A stretch of 37,727 nucleotides of DNA from an uncultured Alphaproteobacteria bacterium. Lineage in GTDB: Bacteria > Pseudomonadota > Alphaproteobacteria > RF32 > CAG-239. The notes below the pieces were generated by a model. That model was given only the letters and a program-made list of their open reading frames with translations. It made no database searches and was not told where the DNA came from. Positions 1-8,113 of this stretch are shown here, piece after piece. Location: NCBI GenBank assembly GCA_944391695.1, contig CALXUO010000003.1, forward strand, positions 1 through 37,727. Reading direction: 5' to 3'. Position numbers and translations under genes: made by a program. Every line of letters starts with the position of its first letter. The stretch's first letter is position 1.

Positions 1-127
1 ATGAACGTTGTCAGTGGAGCTTAAACAAAATGACACCGGCTCAACGCCGATGTCATTTGCTTAATCCCTCCTCTTGACTGATCCCTCGGGACTTTTTTTA
101 TTTGTCCAATTTATGGGGGACAGATCA
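1..127 (+). mobile_element. Right end of an IS3-family insertion sequence (partial, cut by window edge)
   Basis: The window opens inside what looks like an IS3-family element. Frame 3 encodes the last residues of an IS3-type transposase (stop at 75-77). About 25 bases later comes a run that resembles an IS3 terminal inverted repeat (about 103-127, containing GTCCAATTTATGGGGGACAG and ending in CA at 126-127). IS3-family ends typically finish in CA and carry a GGACA/TGTCC motif flanking a C/G run, which this has. The left end and any target duplication lie outside the window. An imperfect hairpin (arms 31-40 and 46-55) sits inside the transposase codons. Recognition is from memory of the family, without alignment. 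Confidence 0.5.
3..77 (+). CDS. IS3-family transposase (OrfB), C-terminal fragment
   Basis: Only the last 24 codons are in the window, so the 5' end is missing because of the window edge. The residues read ERCQWSLNKMTPAQRRCHLL followed by NPSS and a TGA. IS3-family OrfB integrases (DDE/rve catalytic domain) commonly end in a pattern close to N-x-R-x-Q-W-x-L-x-K-M-T-P-x-x-Y-R-x-H-L-L, and this matches at most positions; the usual Tyr before Arg is replaced by Arg. The catalytic DDE residues would lie upstream. Whether the copy is intact cannot be judged. A competing reading, in which frame 1 ends at 22-24, has no recognisable residues. Confidence 0.55.
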   Translation, partial: ERCQWSLNKMTPAQRRCHLLNPSS

Positions 128-163
128 CTTGCGAGGGGAGCCTTTGAAAATAAGGCGACCTAA

Positions 164-289
164 TTAATCTTTTTTATCCGGATCAGGTGCAGGTGCAGGT
201 TCAGGTTCAGGCGCAGGTGCTACGTCTTTTCCATCGCCTTCGGTCTGATAATAGTTTCCGTCGGGATCTTGATAAAAACCTCTTCCCAT
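164..289 (-). CDS. Small hypothetical protein with Pro/Ala/Glu tail (41 aa)
   Basis: This is a 41-codon ORF with an ATG at 289-287 and TAA at 166-164. A purine-rich GGGAAAAG lies about 7 bases upstream as a possible ribosome site. The product begins MGRGFYQDPDGNYYQTEGDG and ends in a run alternating Pro with Ala and Glu (PAPEPEPAPAPDP), then KKD. It has no signal peptide, membrane segment or cysteine. The first half (DPDGNYYQ-type) is plausible protein sequence and the tail looks like a low-complexity linker. I do not recognise the family. It sits alone between the IS end and typA, on the typA strand but beyond the typA terminator. It could instead be a broken remnant or chance ORF. Confidence 0.35.
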   Translation of the reverse strand: MGRGFYQDPDGNYYQTEGDGKDVAPAPEPEPAPAPDPDKKD

Positions 290-491
290 AATAATCTTTT
301 CCCAAGTTTTGGATAAAGGTATTGGGCGCTTCCTTTGAGCTTACCTTGTATGTAACGGTATAAATTTATAATTTGTATGTAATATGTTATTTGTGAAAAA
401 GGTTATAATATTTTTTATATTTTGTAAACTGTTTTGGTGATTTGCAGAATATCTTTGTGACAAGTCTAAGGTTTATTTTGAGGTAACAAAA

Positions 492-516
492 AAGGGAAGA
501 TGTCTCATCTCCCCTT
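492..516 (-). terminator. Rho-independent terminator of typA
   Basis: Arms at 492-502 and 506-516 form an 11-bp stem with one G-T pair and a 3-base loop. Read on the minus strand the stem is followed by a T-run (TTTTTTG). It lies 6 bases beyond the typA stop codon. Confidence 0.75.
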
Positions 517-521
517 GATTT

Positions 522-2339
522 TTACATTACATCAGGCTTGGCGCGGCGTCTTGCTATCGGGTCAAGAATGCGTTTGCGCAGCCGCAAAGTCTTGGGGGTT
601 ACCTCCAACAATTCATCATCTTGGATATATGACAGGCCTTGCTCAAGGCTCATTTTGCGCGGCGGAATTAAATCTATGGCCTCGTCCTTGCCGGCGGCTC
701 TGATGTTGGTTAGCTGTTTGGCCTTGCAGGGGTTAACCTCCAAGTCGTTGGGTTTGGTATGCTCGCCAATAATCATGCCGGTATAAACCGGAACACCCGG
801 ATCAATAAACATCGGGCCGCGCTCTTGCAATTTCCACAGAGAATAGGCAATGGCCGTGCCGGTCTCGGATGATATCAGAACACCGGTGCGGCGGCTTTCA
901 ATCTCGCCCTTATAAGGCTCATAGGCTTTGAACAGGCGGTTCATGACTCCGGTGCCGCGAGTGTCGGTCAAAAATTCGGAATGATAGCCGATAAGTCCGC
1001 GTGAAGGAGCATTAAATATTAAGCGACATTTGTTGCCGGCTTGGGATGGTATCATCTCGACCAATTCGGCTCTGCGGCGGCCCAATTTTTCGACAACCGC
1101 ACCGGAAAATTCGTCATCGACATCGACAACAACTTCTTCCATGGGCTCCAAGAGCTGGCCGTTGGCATCTTTTTTCATCAAAACCCGAGGACGCGAAATC
1201 GACAACTCAAAGCCCTCGCGGCGCATGGTCTCTATCAAAACACCAAGTTGCAACTCGCCACGACCGGCAACCTCAAAAGAATCGGTTGAATCGGTGCGTG
1301 AAATCCTTAAGGCAATGTTGCCTTCGGCCTCTTTGCATAGTCTGTCCCAAATCATGCGTGAGGTAACCTTATCGCCCTCGCGGCCGGATAGAGGCGAATC
1401 ATTAATTGAAAAGGTCATGGCCAAGGTTGGCGGATCTATCGGTTGAGCATGAATGGCCTCATTTACCTCAAAAGCACAAATGGTATCTGCCACGGTGCCT
1501 TTGACTACACCGGCAACAGCAATAATATCGCCAGCATGAGCTTCTTGCAGACTGTCACGGCTGAGACCTCTGTAGGCCAAAATTTTACTGATGCGTACTC
1601 TTTCTATCTCTTTGCTGTCGCCGTTTAATACCTTAACCGTATCGTTAACATGCAAAGTGCCTGACTGAACTTTGCCGGTTAGCAAACGACCAATAAATTT
1701 ATCTGCCTCAAGAGTGGTTGCCAGCATAGAAAAAGGAGCATCAGGTTGGCAGTTGGGCTCTGGTACATAAGAGCAAATCATCTCAAATAAAGGGGTCAAA
1801 TCTTTCTTTTCGTCTGTCAACTCTTTGACCGCCCAGCCGTTGCGCCCTGAGGCATAAAGAATAGGAAAATCAAGCTGCTTGTCGTTGGCGTCCAAACTTA
1901 CAAACAAATCAAAAACCTCGTTTAAGACCTCATCACAACGGGCATCGGGTTTGTCGGCTTTGTTGATGACCACGATTGGGCAGAGGCCTAATTTTAGAGC
2001 TTTCCCGAGTACAAACTTGGTTTGTGGCATGGGACCTTCGGAAGAATCTACTAACAAGACAACGCCGTCTACCATGGATAAAATACGCTCTACCTCGCCG
2101 CCAAAATCAGCGTGGCCGGGGGTGTCAACAATGTTGATATGAGTACCCTTCCAGTTAACGGAAGTGCATTTGGATAAAATGGTAATGCCTCTTTCGCGCT
2201 CAAGCTCGTTGCTGTCCATAACGCAAGTGGCAACTTGCTGGTTTTCTCTAAAGGTGCCGCTTTGCTTTAAAAGTCCATCAACCATGGTGGTTTTGCCATG
2301 GTCAACGTGAGCAATAATGGCAATATTTCTCATGTTCAT
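522..2339 (-). CDS. typA: Translational GTPase TypA/BipA
   Basis: TypA (BipA) is an EF-G-like ribosome-associated GTPase involved in 50S assembly and in stress or cold adaptation. The 605-residue length is normal for the family. The GTPase motifs are visible: P-loop AHVDHGKTT (residues 10-18), G3 DTPGH (72-76) and G4 NKAD (126-129). The EF-G-like domains III and V and the basic TypA C-terminal domain follow; the protein ends in an Arg/Lys-rich tail ([17 protein letters not shown]). The first ATG is used, with AGGA 9 bases upstream; an internal Met at residue 3 is an alternative. It is transcribed leftwards, about 100 bases after the PfkB-family gene, and ends in a clear terminator. Very confident of family. 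Confidence 0.97.
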   Translation of the reverse strand: MNMRNIAIIAHVDHGKTTMVDGLLKQSGTFRENQQVATCVMDSNELERERGITILSKCTSVNWKGTHINIVDTPGHADFGGEVERILSMVDGVVLLVDSSEGPMPQTKFVLGKALKLGLCPIVVINKADKPDARCDEVLNEVFDLFVSLDANDKQLDFPILYASGRNGWAVKELTDEKKDLTPLFEMICSYVPEPNCQPDAPFSMLATTLEADKFIGRLLTGKVQSGTLHVNDTVKVLNGDSKEIERVRISKILAYRGLSRDSLQEAHAGDIIAVAGVVKGTVADTICAFEVNEAIHAQPIDPPTLAMTFSINDSPLSGREGDKVTSRMIWDRLCKEAEGNIALRISRTDSTDSFEVAGRGELQLGVLIETMRREGFELSISRPRVLMKKDANGQLLEPMEEVVVDVDDEFSGAVVEKLGRRRAELVEMIPSQAGNKCRLIFNAPSRGLIGYHSEFLTDTRGTGVMNRLFKAYEPYKGEIESRRTGVLISSETGTAIAYSLWKLQERGPMFIDPGVPVYTGMIIGEHTKPNDLEVNPCKAKQLTNIRAAGKDEAIDLIPPRKMSLEQGLSYIQDDELLEVTPKTLRLRKRILDPIARRRAKPDVM

Positions 2340-2439
2340 TTTTTTTATTCCTGCAATTTTATTTATTTTTTTGTTTTTTATAAATTCGCTTCACAATACA
2401 CTTTTGAAATTAAATTTCAATACCTTAAGCAAAAATTTT

Positions 2440-3465
2440 TTAAGCCCTTTTGCCATAGGAAAGCAATTTGTTCCTGACCAAACCGCGCAAGGCAACTTCA
2501 GGTCTGGCGCCATAGTGCGAGATAACCTCGGCCGCGGCAATTGAGCCAATAATGGCACAAGTGCCAAGGGAGCGACCTTGAGTCAAACCGTACAAAAATC
2601 CGGCGGCAAACAAATCGCCGGCGCCGGTGGTGTCAACCACGTTGTCAACCTTTTCGGCCTCAACAAAGGTTTTGGTGCGGCCGTTGACAATAACAGAGCC
2701 TTTTTCCCCGCGGGTGATGGCAGCAATTTCTACCTCGGGCTTAATCAAGTCGAGGCATTTGTAAAAATCTTCGCCCTTAAACAAGGCGCACAATTCGGCA
2801 TCATTGGCAAACAAAATATCAACATTGTCTTTGATAAACTGCAAAATTGTGTCTTCTTTGCCGTTGACACAGCTGATGTCCGACAAAGAAAAAGCTACCT
2901 GACGATTGTAATCATGAGCTATTTGGGCGGCTTTTTGGCAAATCTCAAGCCCGTGTTCATAGTCAAGCAAATAACCCTCGAGATAAGTGATGCGGCTGGC
3001 TTTGATAACATTTTCGTCAATATCGTCAGCGCTTAAATGAGTGTTGGCGCCAAGATAGGTAAACATTGAACGCATGGCATCAGGTGTTACCAACACAATA
3101 GAACGGCCGGTAACCGGTCCTTCGTTTAGCGGGGGAGTGAAAAAATCAACCCCTGCGGCGCCGATATCGCGGGTAAACTCTTGGCCCAGTTCATCATCAT
3201 GGACTTTGCCGATAAATGCCGGGGCACCACCAAGAGAGGCAAGCCCTGCCACCGTGTTGGCCGCCGAGCCGCCGGGGACTTCGCGCTCGGGCACAATATC
3301 GGCATAGATCTTGCCGGCATCTTGGGCATTGAGAAGCGTCATGCAGCTTTTGGGGAGGTTGCGCTCGGTTAAAAATCTATCGCCAACCTTGGCCAAAACA
3401 TCAATAATGGCATTGCCGATACCTACGACATCATAATAAGTTACATTTTCGCTTCTTTGTATCAT
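2440..3465 (-). CDS. PfkB-family carbohydrate kinase, adenosine kinase-like
   Basis: This 341-residue member of the ribokinase/PfkB superfamily phosphorylates a sugar or nucleoside with ATP in the cytoplasm. The N-terminal family signature GGSAANT (residues 65-71) and the C-terminal signature DTTGAGD (278-284), which carries the anion hole and catalytic Asp284, are intact. The start pattern (DVVGIGNAIIDVLAKV) and the GGSAANT form match bacterial proteins annotated as adenosine kinase, so purine salvage (adenosine to AMP) is the likeliest role, but substrate cannot be read from sequence. The start is supported by AGGGGAAA about 6 bases upstream. Only about 21 bases separate it from the terminator of the upstream ferredoxin gene, so its promoter or read-through is worth noting. 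Confidence 0.88.
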   Translation of the reverse strand: MIQRSENVTYYDVVGIGNAIIDVLAKVGDRFLTERNLPKSCMTLLNAQDAGKIYADIVPEREVPGGSAANTVAGLASLGGAPAFIGKVHDDELGQEFTRDIGAAGVDFFTPPLNEGPVTGRSIVLVTPDAMRSMFTYLGANTHLSADDIDENVIKASRITYLEGYLLDYEHGLEICQKAAQIAHDYNRQVAFSLSDISCVNGKEDTILQFIKDNVDILFANDAELCALFKGEDFYKCLDLIKPEVEIAAITRGEKGSVIVNGRTKTFVEAEKVDNVVDTTGAGDLFAAGFLYGLTQGRSLGTCAIIGSIAAAEVISHYGARPEVALRGLVRNKLLSYGKRA

Positions 3466-3486
3466 CGTGATTTCCCCTTTTTTTAC

Positions 3487-3520
3487 TCAAAAAACTCCTC
3501 TTTTGTTGTAAAAGAGGAGT
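3487..3520 (-). terminator. Rho-independent terminator of the ferredoxin gene
   Basis: Arms actcctcttt (3494-3503) and aaagaggagt (3511-3520) form a perfect 10-bp stem with a 7-base loop. On the minus strand it is followed by TTTTTTG. It lies about 30 bases after the ferredoxin stop and only about 21 bases before the start of the PfkB-family gene. Confidence 0.8.
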
Positions 3521-3548
3521 CAGTTATTGCAAAACTCAAGCAAAAATC

Positions 3549-3788
3549 TTAGTCATTGGCATTGGGAAGATTTTTTGCATTATCCTGAGCATATTTAATC
3601 CATTTTTCATCTGCTTCGTCTTCAGATGTAATGGCTTCTTGCGGGCATTCAGAAATGCAAACACCGCAATCAATGCATGTGTCAGGATCAATAACCAACA
3701 TATTTTCAGCCTCGTGAAATGCGTCAACCGGGCATACTTCTGCACAAGATTTGCATTTTACACAAGCGTCATTTACAACAGATACCAT
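3549..3788 (-). CDS. Ferredoxin, 2[4Fe-4S] type
   Basis: This small acidic 79-residue electron carrier has two complete cluster motifs, C-x2-C-x2-C-x3-C-P at Cys9, 12, 15, 19 and again at Cys38, 41, 44, 48. Two [4Fe-4S] clusters are therefore expected. The C-terminal extension (DEKWIKYAQDNAKNLPNAND) resembles the tail of alphaproteobacterial FdxA-like ferredoxins, but the first motif keeps the normal spacing and all four cysteines, unlike 7Fe ferredoxins. Redox partner unknown. The start is ATG with GGAG 10 bases upstream, a rather long spacing. It is divergent from htpG across about 140 AT-rich bases and is followed by its own terminator. Confidence 0.93.
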   Translation of the reverse strand: MVSVVNDACVKCKSCAEVCPVDAFHEAENMLVIDPDTCIDCGVCISECPQEAITSEDEADEKWIKYAQDNAKNLPNAND

Positions 3789-3931
3789 TTTAAATTAACT
3801 CCAATAGTTATTCAAAAAAACAAAATTAATTTATACTTTTTGAAAAATAAATCAAGTATAATCTTGCATGCACCAAAAAAAATTACTAACTAAGTAGGTA
3901 AATGGTGATAGTTTTTTAGGAGAAATAAATA
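3789..3931. promoter_or_regulatory. Divergent promoter region, ferredoxin / htpG
   Basis: This AT-rich intergenic stretch must carry the promoters of both divergent genes. A perfect TATAAT lies at 3857-3862 on the + strand, but no good -35 box is found at 16-18 bases upstream. CTTG at 3863-3866 is not followed by a convincing RpoH -10. AGGAG just before the htpG ATG is a strong ribosome site. I cannot define the transcription starts. Confidence 0.3.
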
Positions 3932-5779
3932 ATGGCAGATAAAATAGCCTTTCAGGCCGATGTCAGCAAAATGCTTGATATTGTTATTAACTCACTCTAT
4001 TCGGAAAAACAAATATTCTTGCGCGAGCTTATATCCAATGCATCCGATGCTTGCGATAAGTTGAAATATTTGGCGCTTACCCATCCGGATATCGCTAAAG
4101 CATCGGGCGCTTTTAAGATTGTTTTGAAGCCGGATGAAAAAGAGCTTACCTTGAGCGTATCCGACAATGGTATTGGTATGAACAAAGAAGATTTGATTGC
4201 CCATCTTGGCACGATTGCCAAATCGGGTACGGCGGAATTTGTTAAAAACGCCTCTGACAACGGCTCGGTTTGTGAGCTTATCGGGCAGTTCGGCGTCGGT
4301 TTTTACTCGGCCTTTATGGTGGCAGATAAGGTCGAAATTATTACCCGCAAAGCCGGAGAGGACAAAGCTTGGAAATGGAGCTCAAACGGAATTGACGGTT
4401 TTGAGATTGTGGAGGCCAAAAAAGACACAAACGGTACCGATATCAAACTCTTTTTGAAAAAAGACGAGAAAAATTATGTTGATACCATCTATTTGCGCCA
4501 GATTGTGCGTACCTACTCGGATCATATTGCCTATCCGATTGTTTTGGATTTGGGCAAGGCAGGCGAAGAAACCATCAACACCGGATCGGCGTTGTGGACC
4601 CGCAACAAGGCAGAGATTACCGAAGATCAATATAAAGAATTTTATCATCATATCTCGCATAATTTTGATGATCCGTGGCTGACGCTGCATTTTAAGGCCG
4701 AGGGCAATATTGAATATACCGGGTTGTTGTTTATTCCCTCAAACGCACCGTATGATTTGTTTCAGCCGGATAAAAAGAACTCGCTTAAACTTTATATCAA
4801 CAAGGTGTTTATCTCGGATAAGTTGGAAGAGCTGATGCCTAATTATCTGCGCTTTGTCAAAGGAATTATCGACAGCGCCGATTTGCCGCTTAATATCTCG
4901 CGCGAGATGTTGCAACACTCGGCTTTGATTGAAAAAATTAAAGCAGGAACTATCAGCCGATTGTTAAAAGAGCTGCAGAAAAGAGCCAAAAATTATGACG
5001 ATTATATCAAGTTTTGGAATAATTTCGGCATTGTGTTAAAAGAAGGTATTTATGAAGATTTTAAGAATCGGGAAGAAATTGCCGCAATATCTTATTTCCA
5101 TTCTACCAATGATGAAAACAAGTTAACCACGCTTGATGAATATATCAGCCGATGTGACAAAGAACAAAAAAGTATTTATTATATCACCGGCGATGATATC
5201 AAGATTATGCGCAATAATCCGCAACTGGAAGCATTCAAGCAAAAAGGATGGGAGGTCTTGCTGCTTTGCGATCCGATTGATGAGTTTTGGCCGCAGGTGT
5301 TGCCGAATTATAAAGGATATGCAATCAAACATATTTCACAAGCCGATGCCGATATGAGCTGGAAAAGGGAAGAGAAAAAAGCCGATGAGGGGGCTTTGGG
5401 CAAGCTTTGTGAATTTATGCAAAAGCTTTTGTCTGCCGAAGTGGGCAAGGTAACCCCAACCGAAAAGTTGACCACATCGCCGGTGAGCTTGACGGTTGAG
5501 GGCGGGCAGATGAGCCTGCACCTGGAGCGCTTGATGCGAAACCACCAACAGCAAACTGCTTTTGCCTCAACTCGTATTTTGGAGCTTAACCCATACCATC
5601 CGCTGATTATAAAACTGGCAGATATGGTAATGGATGATAAAAACAAAGCAAAAGTTGAAGAAATAGCCAAGATATTGCTTGATCAGGCCAAAGTGGCCGA
5701 GGGTGAGGCGGTAAGCGATCCGTCGTTTTATGCCGAAAAAATAAGCCAATATATCCTGAAAGATATTACGGCGGCATAA
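3932..5779 (+). CDS. htpG: Molecular chaperone HtpG (Hsp90)
   Basis: This cytoplasmic ATP-dependent Hsp90 chaperone has 615 residues, usual for bacterial HtpG. The N-terminal GHKL ATPase motifs are complete: ELISNASDACDK with Glu32 and Asn36 (residues 32-43), DNGIGM (78-83), GTIAKSGT (93-100) and the glycine-rich lid GQFGVGFYSAF (118-128). The middle domain follows (for example LPLNISREMLQ) and then the dimerisation domain. The start ATG has AGGAG 9 bases upstream. The gene stands alone, divergent from the ferredoxin gene, and ends in a strong bidirectional terminator. Confidence 0.97.
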   Translation: MADKIAFQADVSKMLDIVINSLYSEKQIFLRELISNASDACDKLKYLALTHPDIAKASGAFKIVLKPDEKELTLSVSDNGIGMNKEDLIAHLGTIAKSGTAEFVKNASDNGSVCELIGQFGVGFYSAFMVADKVEIITRKAGEDKAWKWSSNGIDGFEIVEAKKDTNGTDIKLFLKKDEKNYVDTIYLRQIVRTYSDHIAYPIVLDLGKAGEETINTGSALWTRNKAEITEDQYKEFYHHISHNFDDPWLTLHFKAEGNIEYTGLLFIPSNAPYDLFQPDKKNSLKLYINKVFISDKLEELMPNYLRFVKGIIDSADLPLNISREMLQHSALIEKIKAGTISRLLKELQKRAKNYDDYIKFWNNFGIVLKEGIYEDFKNREEIAAISYFHSTNDENKLTTLDEYISRCDKEQKSIYYITGDDIKIMRNNPQLEAFKQKGWEVLLLCDPIDEFWPQVLPNYKGYAIKHISQADADMSWKREEKKADEGALGKLCEFMQKLLSAEVGKVTPTEKLTTSPVSLTVEGGQMSLHLERLMRNHQQQTAFASTRILELNPYHPLIIKLADMVMDDKNKAKVEEIAKILLDQAKVAEGEAVSDPSFYAEKISQYILKDITAA

Positions 5780-5803
5780 TTCAATTAAAACAGCAAAAAT
5801 GAA

Positions 5804-5834
5804 AATCCCCTGTTTGTCAAACAAGCAGGGGATT
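5804..5834. terminator. Bidirectional terminator between htpG and the 5841 gene
   Basis: Arms aatcccctg (5804-5812) and caggggatt (5826-5834) pair perfectly, with a partly self-complementary loop. T-rich tracts follow on both strands (AATCTTTT on +, TTTTCATTTTTG on -). The two genes converge here. Confidence 0.75.
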
Positions 5835-5840
5835 AATCTT

Positions 5841-6335
5841 TTAGCGGCCATCACGCCCGCGGGGAGCAATTATTTTGGGCTTTTCTTTGTCTTGAGGAGA
5901 GTTGAGTATGCCGGAAATTACCTTCCACACACCGCTTAGGAATCGGTTGTTGACCTGCAACATATTTTGTAAATTGTTATGAATCTTGTTGGCCAAAATG
6001 CCGGTTAGCTCGCGGTAGGAGCCGCTAACAAGCAAAGAATAGCCTTTGACAATATTTTTCTTCAGTTTAACACCCTTTTCTTGCATAAAGTTCATTTGCA
6101 ATTGACGGCGCTTTGCAACCTCAACCGCTTCTTCCTTAATCTCGCCGATTACTTCTTCCAAGGCTTCGCGCTCTTCTTTGGTTAGGGTAACTCCTTTGGG
6201 CAGAGTTAGGGTGTTGGTGGCTGCATCCCACATAAATGTTTTGGCCTTTTTTAGAAGCCAGCCGTGGATGCCGCCCGCCTCTTTGATAAGAGGTTTGTCG
6301 GATTTTTCTTTTTTATCTTCTTGAGTTGAAGCCAT
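5841..6335 (-). CDS. Hypothetical helical, charged protein (164 aa)
   Basis: I do not recognise this protein. The ATG at 6335 is chosen (product begins MASTQEDKKEKSDKPL) because TTGGAG lies 9-14 bases upstream; an in-frame TTG at 6350 overlaps that ribosome site. The N-terminus is Lys/Glu-rich and disordered-looking. A short tryptophan-containing segment (GGIHGWLLKKAKTFMWDAATNTL) follows, then a long charged helix (about residues 52-85) and a moderately hydrophobic C-terminal half, ending in basic PRGRDGR. There is no signal peptide or clear transmembrane helix, though amphipathic membrane association is possible. It is convergent with htpG and divergent from murJ. The coding pattern and start site are good, so it is probably real. 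Confidence 0.7.
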   Translation of the reverse strand: MASTQEDKKEKSDKPLIKEAGGIHGWLLKKAKTFMWDAATNTLTLPKGVTLTKEEREALEEVIGEIKEEAVEVAKRRQLQMNFMQEKGVKLKKNIVKGYSLLVSGSYRELTGILANKIHNNLQNMLQVNNRFLSGVWKVISGILNSPQDKEKPKIIAPRGRDGR

Positions 6336-6481
6336 ATCATATTTCTCCAATAATCGGCAATTGTAAAATTTTGTCTATTATTTCCACCCTTTTGTTTTTT
6401 GTCAACCCCAAAAAGGCTGGAATCTGAGCAAAAAATCGGTAACAACTGCGTTTTTGTTGTTTTATTATGCGAAATATACGC

Positions 6482-6487
6482 TATAAT
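6482..6487 (+). promoter_or_regulatory. Possible -10 box for the murJ operon
   Basis: A perfect TATAAT sits 42 bases upstream of the murJ start, but only T-rich hexamers lie at the -35 position (for example GTTTTA at 17-base spacing). It is the best -10 candidate in the 6351-6529 gap between the divergent genes. The spacing to the start is reasonable. Confidence 0.35.
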
Positions 6488-6529
6488 CCCTTAACATCAG
6501 ATTAATATTGGAAGTAAAAACGGATAAAA

Positions 6530-8113
6530 ATGAATCTATTTAGGTCTATTGCCACATTCGGCGGTTTTACGTTGTTGTCTCGAATCACCGGCTTTTTCAG
6601 AGATATGGTGCTGGCTAATTATTTGGGCGCCGGTATGGTGGCTGATGCTTTCTTTGTGGCGTTTAAGTTGCCAAACTTGTTTCGTTCGTTGTTTGCCGAG
6701 GGGGCTTTTACAACCGCTTTTGTGCCGATGGTGTCGCAAAAATTGGTGGTTGAAGACAAAAAAAGTGCAATTTTGTTTGCCTCAAAAGCTATATCGTTGC
6801 TAGCTTTTGTCCTGATGTTGTTTGTTTTAGCTATGGAATTTTTGATGCCTTGGGTGGTGGCGGTATTGGCGCCGGGGTTTGCCGGTGATGCGGGCAAAAT
6901 AGAATTGGCAACTGAGCTTTCACGCATTACTTTTCCTTTTTTGCTGTTTATATCTATTGTATCGTTTCAATCGGGAATCCTCAATTCGCTTAATAAATTT
7001 GCCGCACCGGCGGCGGCTCCGGTTATTTTGAATTTGATGATGGTGGTGGCTGCTGTTGCTTTTGTGCCTTTTGGCCCGACGGCAGCGCATGGAATCGCTT
7101 TTGGTATAACCTTGGCCGGGTTTTTGGAAATTTTGTGGTTGATGTTCTTTTTGCATCGGCAAGGTGTTTATATTAGCCCAAAAACAAATATAGCGGCAAT
7201 TGCTAAAGACCCCGAAATTAAAACTTTGTTTAAAAGAATTGCTCCGGGGGTTTTGGGTGCCGGAGTATACCAAATAAATATGGTGGTGGATACAATCTTG
7301 GTGTCAATGGTTGGGACAGGAGCGATATCGTGGCTGTATTATGCCAACCGTTTGCAACAACTGCCGCTTGGTGTGGTGGGAGCTGCAATAGGTGTGGCTG
7401 TGCTACCAATATTGTCGAAATATATTAAAACCGGTGAAAGTGAAAAAGCCAAAAATGTGCAGTCAAAGGCTGTGGAATACGGAGCTTTGTTATCAATTCC
7501 GGCGGCGGTGGCTTTAATTATTTTGGCCGAGCCGATTATCAATATATTGTTCCAGCACGGTAAATTCGGAATAAATGAAACAGTAATGACTACTAAGGCT
7601 GTAGTTGCTTATGCTGTTGGCTTGCCGGCGTATGTCCTGGTTAAGGCTTTGGCGCCGAATTTCTTTGCCAGAGGAGATACCAGAACTCCGGTTAAATACA
7701 GTATTGTGGTTTTGGGGGCTAATTTGGTGTTTTCGGTGATGCTTATGATTCCATTCGGTCATGTGGGGATTGCCTCAGCGACAACCATTGCCGCTTTTGT
7801 TTCGCTTTGGCAATATTGCAGAGGATTGAAGAAAAGAGGCTTTTGGATGTGGTCTAAGGAACTGATGATAAAACTTATGAAAATAAGCGGATGCTCAATT
7901 GTAATGGCCTTAGCTTTGGAGCTTGCAACGTGGGGATTGGATGCTTATTTCGGTAATTGGTTGCATTTGTCAATTTGGCCGAAATTAGCATTGTTTGGTG
8001 GTATTTGCGGATTGGGGTTGATTGCTTTTGGTTTGTGCGCTAAAATCAGCGGACTGTTGGATGTGAGCGAAATACTCAGCCATTTGCATAGAAAAGGAGT
8101 TGCTAATGGATAG
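6530..8113 (+). CDS. murJ: Lipid II flippase MurJ (MviN)
   Basis: MurJ moves lipid-linked peptidoglycan precursors across the inner membrane. The 527-residue, almost entirely hydrophobic protein fits the family's 14 transmembrane helices. The N-terminus is diagnostic: TLLSRITGFFRDMVLANYLGAG, then DAFFVAFKLPNLFRSLFAEGA and AFVPMVS, which contain the conserved Arg residues of the central cavity. Later, LPLGVVGAAIGVAVLPILSK is also typical. The start ATG has GGAAG/CGGAT upstream. It is first in a run of four overlapping genes, overlapping the next by 8 bases, and a later gene in the run encodes a predicted wall-cutting enzyme. Confidence 0.96.
   Translation: MNLFRSIATFGGFTLLSRITGFFRDMVLANYLGAGMVADAFFVAFKLPNLFRSLFAEGAFTTAFVPMVSQKLVVEDKKSAILFASKAISLLAFVLMLFVLAMEFLMPWVVAVLAPGFAGDAGKIELATELSRITFPFLLFISIVSFQSGILNSLNKFAAPAAAPVILNLMMVVAAVAFVPFGPTAAHGIAFGITLAGFLEILWLMFFLHRQGVYISPKTNIAAIAKDPEIKTLFKRIAPGVLGAGVYQINMVVDTILVSMVGTGAISWLYYANRLQQLPLGVVGAAIGVAVLPILSKYIKTGESEKAKNVQSKAVEYGALLSIPAAVALIILAEPIINILFQHGKFGINETVMTTKAVVAYAVGLPAYVLVKALAPNFFARGDTRTPVKYSIVVLGANLVFSVMLMIPFGHVGIASATTIAAFVSLWQYCRGLKKRGFWMWSKELMIKLMKISGCSIVMALALELATWGLDAYFGNWLHLSIWPKLALFGGICGLGLIAFGLCAKISGLLDVSEILSHLHRKGVANG

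Noticed and set aside
31..55. Hairpin as a stand-alone transcription terminator
   Set aside because: It lies inside the codons of the IS3-type transposase end and has only a weak T-rich tail on the + strand, so I list it within the mobile element.
1030..1446. 138-codon + strand ORF inside typA
   Set aside because: Antisense to a fully conserved GTPase, with no ribosome site and no family signal; a shadow frame.
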